A stretch of DNA of 6,530 nucleotides from assembly GCA_030613165.1 (NCBI GenBank), contig JAUWMN010000099.1, forward strand, positions 1-6,530. Direction: 5' to 3'. Position 1 is the stretch's first letter. Every line of letters begins with the position of its first letter. The notes below the pieces were generated by a model. That model was not told the origin of the DNA. It worked only from the letters and a program-made list of their open reading frames with translations, and searched no databases. Positions 3,822 through 6,530 of the stretch are shown here, piece after piece. This stretch comes from Desulfobacterales bacterium. Its GTDB lineage: Bacteria; Desulfobacterota; Desulfobacteria; Desulfobacterales; C00003106. Position numbers and translations under genes: made by a program.

Positions 3822-6275
3822 ATGGACTCCAAAACTAAAATATGCATTTTACCGCAACTCCTTTGCGCGGTCTTAATAATATTGAGTCCCTTTATCAAAT
3901 CGAGCATTGCTCTGGCCGCAATTCCCCATGAGAGCACAAATTATGCTACCAGCTTTTTTTCTCTCGCCGACCCCGAACAGGTAAGTCTGCTTAATCGTGA
4001 ACTTTCTGAGATTCTGACAAGATATCCAACAATACAAGTTCTCAATATAACGCGCATGCCGGTAACATCCAAAGGGAAAAAATATTTCCGCAGCATTGTT
4101 GTTACGGACCAAAAAGGGCGAGCTGTCCTGGAAGAAAGGGAGCTTGAAATTGGCAACCTATTAAAACAAAAAGCCCTTAGGCTATACGGTATGACAATAG
4201 AGGTAGAGCCTTGGGCGTATAGGTTTACAAAGCCGTTACCCGTTAAAAAGCCGGATGTAGTCCATTTAAACAAATATGATAAGATAGAGATCGCGGGAGC
4301 TAAAGAGAAAAAAAGACGATTTTTGATCTTGATAAGAAAATTTTCCAGTCTCCCTGAAGCCGATAAATTTTGCCGGAAGTTAGAGAGACAAAGTATTGAA
4401 GTCATATTGGGCTATTCTCGTAAAATTACGGGCGGTAGTAGCGGGAGGGAAATTGACCCGGCTCCCTTCCGTGTTTTTCTTAAGAGCTTTGAATCATCGG
4501 ATCTTGTTTTTAGAAACCCACGAAAAGCACGCGCATATGTCGAGAAGAACAAAATGCGGCTACAAAAAAAGATAGGGAAGGGTTCTTGGAATATTTATAA
4601 TGCTCGAGATAACTGGCAGTTAGTGCCAAAGAAAAAACATAACATCCTAATCGGCTCTTTTCGGCTTGATCAGTTGCCGTCAAAAGAGGAGCAGCTCGCG
4701 CCATATCTTGATGCCTTGGAAGAAAGGGGTATTCCATTCTATTTGACTACAGTAAGTGTGGGGGGCCACATATATTTAAGGGTGGTACATGTCGTTCCGG
4801 ATAAATCACAGCTTCAGATCGACCTGGCTTTAACAAGATTAACTGAAGAGCTTAACGATTTTTCTCTGGAATTAGGAAAAGATTTCAATATTTATCCGAA
4901 AAAGATACCACAAGATGATCCGCTCGAAGAAACAAAATTTACCTTAGATGATCTGGTACTCACTATATCTAATGGAAACTCTACATTCTTAAAAAAAGAA
5001 ACTGTAACCTCAAAGGTGAATCGACTCCCGGTTAACGTACGAGATCTCTTCGAAGGACTTTTTTTCCCCCAAAATCGCCTGCCACAAAATGATCTGCAAG
5101 GGAAAAACATGATCGGCCTAAAGGTCCTTAAGACCTCCCCGCTTGGGATGGTAGGGTATACCTGTTTTGCAATCGAAGAAAACTACAAGGAAAAACACAT
5201 GCCCTTTGCTGAAAAACTGAAAGCAGCCGGCAAGATTCTTACTTTTTTCATCTATAAGCAAGATGACAAACCAGACTTGGACCAATTGGCGCAACTTGCT
5301 GTAAAAAGCGAAATTAAAAGGCGACAATCCGAGGCCGTCGATATCGCTATATTAGAGAAAAAGGAAGCATCAAAACAATTAGCTTTGGAGGCCTCGGAGA
5401 GGATAGCGATCCACCAAAAATTTGAAGAGATCAAATACATTATTGAAAAATTCGGATATAGTGAACGTATCCACCCTGTTGTATTATATAACAATACGGT
5501 AAATAATTTTCGTCTTATCGATGAGATAACAGGCAGTATTGACCTTACTGACTATCCGGATCTGGCGTCTAAGATAAAGGCTTTGATGTGGACCGAAAGT
5601 TCCGGGAATTCGCGGGCGAGATCCCACAAAAACGCGCGGGGTCTCCTTCAAGTGACGCTGAACGGGCATATGCATACCCGTAGAAAGTTTTCGGAATTAA
5701 TCAGAATGGCTGAGAGGGCTGCAACGATAGAAGTAAGTGAAATGTCACAAGCACAAGAGACCTTCCCTGTTGCAAGTCGAAGACTCCTTGAAAATGCTTG
5801 GCGGCTTGTAGATCCGAGCACAAATTACAAAGAGGTGGGACGAATTCCGAGATTAAATATTTGTGAAGGGACGTTGCAGCTTTTGATAGATTACGTCTTT
5901 TTCTCTCAACAATATATAAAAGAAAAGCCCAAAGGGAAATATAGACGCTACTATCCATACCAATTAAGACGCAAACAGAACAACCATCATCCTGATGAAG
6001 ACAATATGTTTGATCCGGAAATCGCGGCAATGGCCGCTTACAATTATGGACGTTACGGCGTGATAAAGGCCATAAAAAGAAAAGGGAAAAATTTTGCACA
6101 ACTACTTCCTTATGAAACCCGCCGACACCTTGCCAATTATTTTATAACAAAGCTGAGCCTGGATGAAAGGTTTCTGGCGGAATACAAAAAATATACACAA
6201 CATGAGATCACATTGAAGTCTCCACGCAAGCCGTACCGGTTCAGGGGTAAAATTCGCAAGGTTGCGCAAAGGTAG
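3822..6275 (+). CDS. exported SPOR-like/SLT lytic transglycosylase
   Basis: An 817-residue secreted or periplasmic protein. A signal peptide is visible: basic start, hydrophobic core around 11-24, and an ALA site with cleavage near residue 32. Two alpha/beta repeats resemble SPOR domains, which bind stripped peptidoglycan: about 164-245 (FLILIRKF, then PEADKFCRKLERQSI, then EVILGY, then FRVFLKSF) and about 272-348 (NILIGSF, then EEQLAPYLDALEERGI, then FYLTTVSVGGHIYLRVVHV). The region 365-490 is unrecognised, and a charged helical stretch spans about 490-545. The C-terminal part (about 560-790) is a lysozyme-like SLT domain: WTESSGNSRA with catalytic Glu592, GLLQ (607-610), NICEG (679-683) and AAYNYG (738-743). 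Lytic transglycosylases cleave the MurNAc-GlcNAc bond to give anhydro-MurNAc. The spacing from GLLQ to NICEG is about 70 residues, longer than usual, showing an insertion. The C-terminal tail is strongly basic (from about 796). ATG at 3822 is chosen because the signal peptide follows directly. The SPOR call rests on pattern only and is less sure than the SLT call. Confidence 0.85.
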   Translation: MDSKTKICILPQLLCAVLIILSPFIKSSIALAAIPHESTNYATSFFSLADPEQVSLLNRELSEILTRYPTIQVLNITRMPVTSKGKKYFRSIVVTDQKGRAVLEERELEIGNLLKQKALRLYGMTIEVEPWAYRFTKPLPVKKPDVVHLNKYDKIEIAGAKEKKRRFLILIRKFSSLPEADKFCRKLERQSIEVILGYSRKITGGSSGREIDPAPFRVFLKSFESSDLVFRNPRKARAYVEKNKMRLQKKIGKGSWNIYNARDNWQLVPKKKHNILIGSFRLDQLPSKEEQLAPYLDALEERGIPFYLTTVSVGGHIYLRVVHVVPDKSQLQIDLALTRLTEELNDFSLELGKDFNIYPKKIPQDDPLEETKFTLDDLVLTISNGNSTFLKKETVTSKVNRLPVNVRDLFEGLFFPQNRLPQNDLQGKNMIGLKVLKTSPLGMVGYTCFAIEENYKEKHMPFAEKLKAAGKILTFFIYKQDDKPDLDQLAQLAVKSEIKRRQSEAVDIAILEKKEASKQLALEASERIAIHQKFEEIKYIIEKFGYSERIHPVVLYNNTVNNFRLIDEITGSIDLTDYPDLASKIKALMWTESSGNSRARSHKNARGLLQVTLNGHMHTRRKFSELIRMAERAATIEVSEMSQAQETFPVASRRLLENAWRLVDPSTNYKEVGRIPRLNICEGTLQLLIDYVFFSQQYIKEKPKGKYRRYYPYQLRRKQNNHHPDEDNMFDPEIAAMAAYNYGRYGVIKAIKRKGKNFAQLLPYETRRHLANYFITKLSLDERFLAEYKKYTQHEITLKSPRKPYRFRGKIRKVAQR

Positions 6276-6363
6276 AACAAGTCCCAAAATATCAGAATGG
6301 CGGCCAGTAAACGATAGGATTGATGATTTCGTAAAAAGTCTTCAATTCGCTCCAGAGGTCACT
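6276..6363. other. intergenic spacer with GTAAAAAG motif
   Basis: No gene is seen between the stop of the transglycosylase and the fold-back element. The segment GATTTCGTAAAAAGTC (6325-6340) shares GTAAAAAG with the palindrome at 30-53. No clear intrinsic terminator for the transglycosylase gene lies here. Confidence 0.45.
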
Positions 6364-6462
6364 TGATAAGACCCTCATTGATCATTTCACATTTGTCATC
6401 TGTCCCCGCCTTGGCGGGGGTAAATGCCCAATGATAGATGATAAATGACAGATGATAAGACC
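6364..6462. repeat. fold-back element built from heptamer repeats around a GC-rich hairpin
   Basis: Arms 6378-6404 and 6433-6459 are inverted repeats matching at 20 of 27 positions, with an exact 9-bp core TCATCTGTC (6396-6404) and GACAGATGA (6447-6455). The right arm holds four consecutive 7-bp units: ATGATAG (6431), ATGATAA (6438), ATGACAG (6445), ATGATAA (6452). The left arm holds the same kind of unit in reverse complement. Between the arms is a perfect hairpin, CCCCGCC (6404-6410), TT, GGCGGGG (6413-6419). The 10-mer TGATAAGACC occurs at both edges (6364-6373 and 6453-6462). It could be a small non-autonomous mobile repeat, and it also forms the leader of the next gene. Confidence 0.65.
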
Positions 6463-6467
6463 AAGAA

Positions 6468-6530
6468 ATGTCTATTAACGTAACAATTGTCGGATCCGGT
6501 ACATGCGTTCCCTCTTTGAAGCGAAGCAGT
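6468..6530 (+). CDS. MBL-fold metallohydrolase, ribonuclease Z-like (5' end only)
   Basis: ATG at 6468 opens a frame of 21 codons that runs off the window edge: MSINVTIVGSG then TCVPSLKRSS. The pattern (hydrophobic strand)-GSGTCVPSLKRSSP is the characteristic N-terminus of ribonuclease Z-like metallo-beta-lactamase-fold hydrolases, where the first strand and Gly-rich turn precede the zinc-binding HxHxDH motif, which is not in view. Members act on RNA ends or on small-molecule esters, so the substrate cannot be stated. The ribosome site is weak (AAGA region just upstream), and the leader contains the heptamer fold-back. It is co-oriented with the transglycosylase gene but 192 bases from it. 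Confidence 0.7.
   Translation, partial: MSINVTIVGSGTCVPSLKRSS

Noticed and set aside
5701..6287. Minus-strand open frames opposite the SLT domain.
   Set aside because: The + strand carries clear catalytic SLT motifs; the opposing frames are compositionally odd and lack starts with ribosome sites.
6431..6458. CRISPR repeats.
   Set aside because: Units are 7 bp and contiguous with no spacers, and there are no cas genes.

Overview
The window looks like chromosomal DNA of a Gram-negative bacterium of moderate GC. The RHS core, the lytic transglycosylase with its signal peptide, and the REP-associated (IS200-like) transposase with a DnaA-type C-terminal helix-turn-helix are all of kinds common in Desulfobacterota and Nitrospirota and their uncultured relatives. 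That placement is inference from protein style, not from a marker gene.

Layout. Positions 1-311 hold no gene. They contain an 8-bp tandem repeat, a perfect palindrome, a promoter-like segment followed closely by a hairpin with a T-run, and a strong minus-strand terminator. Positions 312 to about 3725 form an accessory block read entirely on the minus strand. In transcription order it holds: the 3' part of an RHS gene, broken by at least two frameshifts (3725-2421); a small three-helix membrane protein directly behind it, a candidate immunity protein (2366-2052); a structured terminator (1973-1882); a complete single-ORF transposon (1866-775) with 25-bp imperfect terminal inverted repeats; a short open tail that may be the end of a gene cut by the transposon (774-658); and a small membrane protein (650-312) that ends before the 220-179 terminator.

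From 3778 the + strand takes over. A promoter-like sequence closely matching the one at 57-90 lies 8 bp upstream of a long gene (3822-6275). This gene encodes an exported protein with two SPOR-like repeats and a C-terminal SLT (lytic transglycosylase) domain carrying unusual insertions. It is followed by a fold-back element built of heptamer repeats (6364-6462) and then by the first 21 codons of an MBL-fold hydrolase of ribonuclease Z type (6468 onward).

The most interesting points are the RHS C-terminal region paired with a small membrane protein, the two near-identical promoter segments in direct orientation bracketing the accessory block, the transposase fusion inside symmetrical TIRs, the probably leaderless SPOR/SLT gene, and the heptamer fold-back. 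I see no CRISPR array, tRNA, rRNA or recognised riboswitch.
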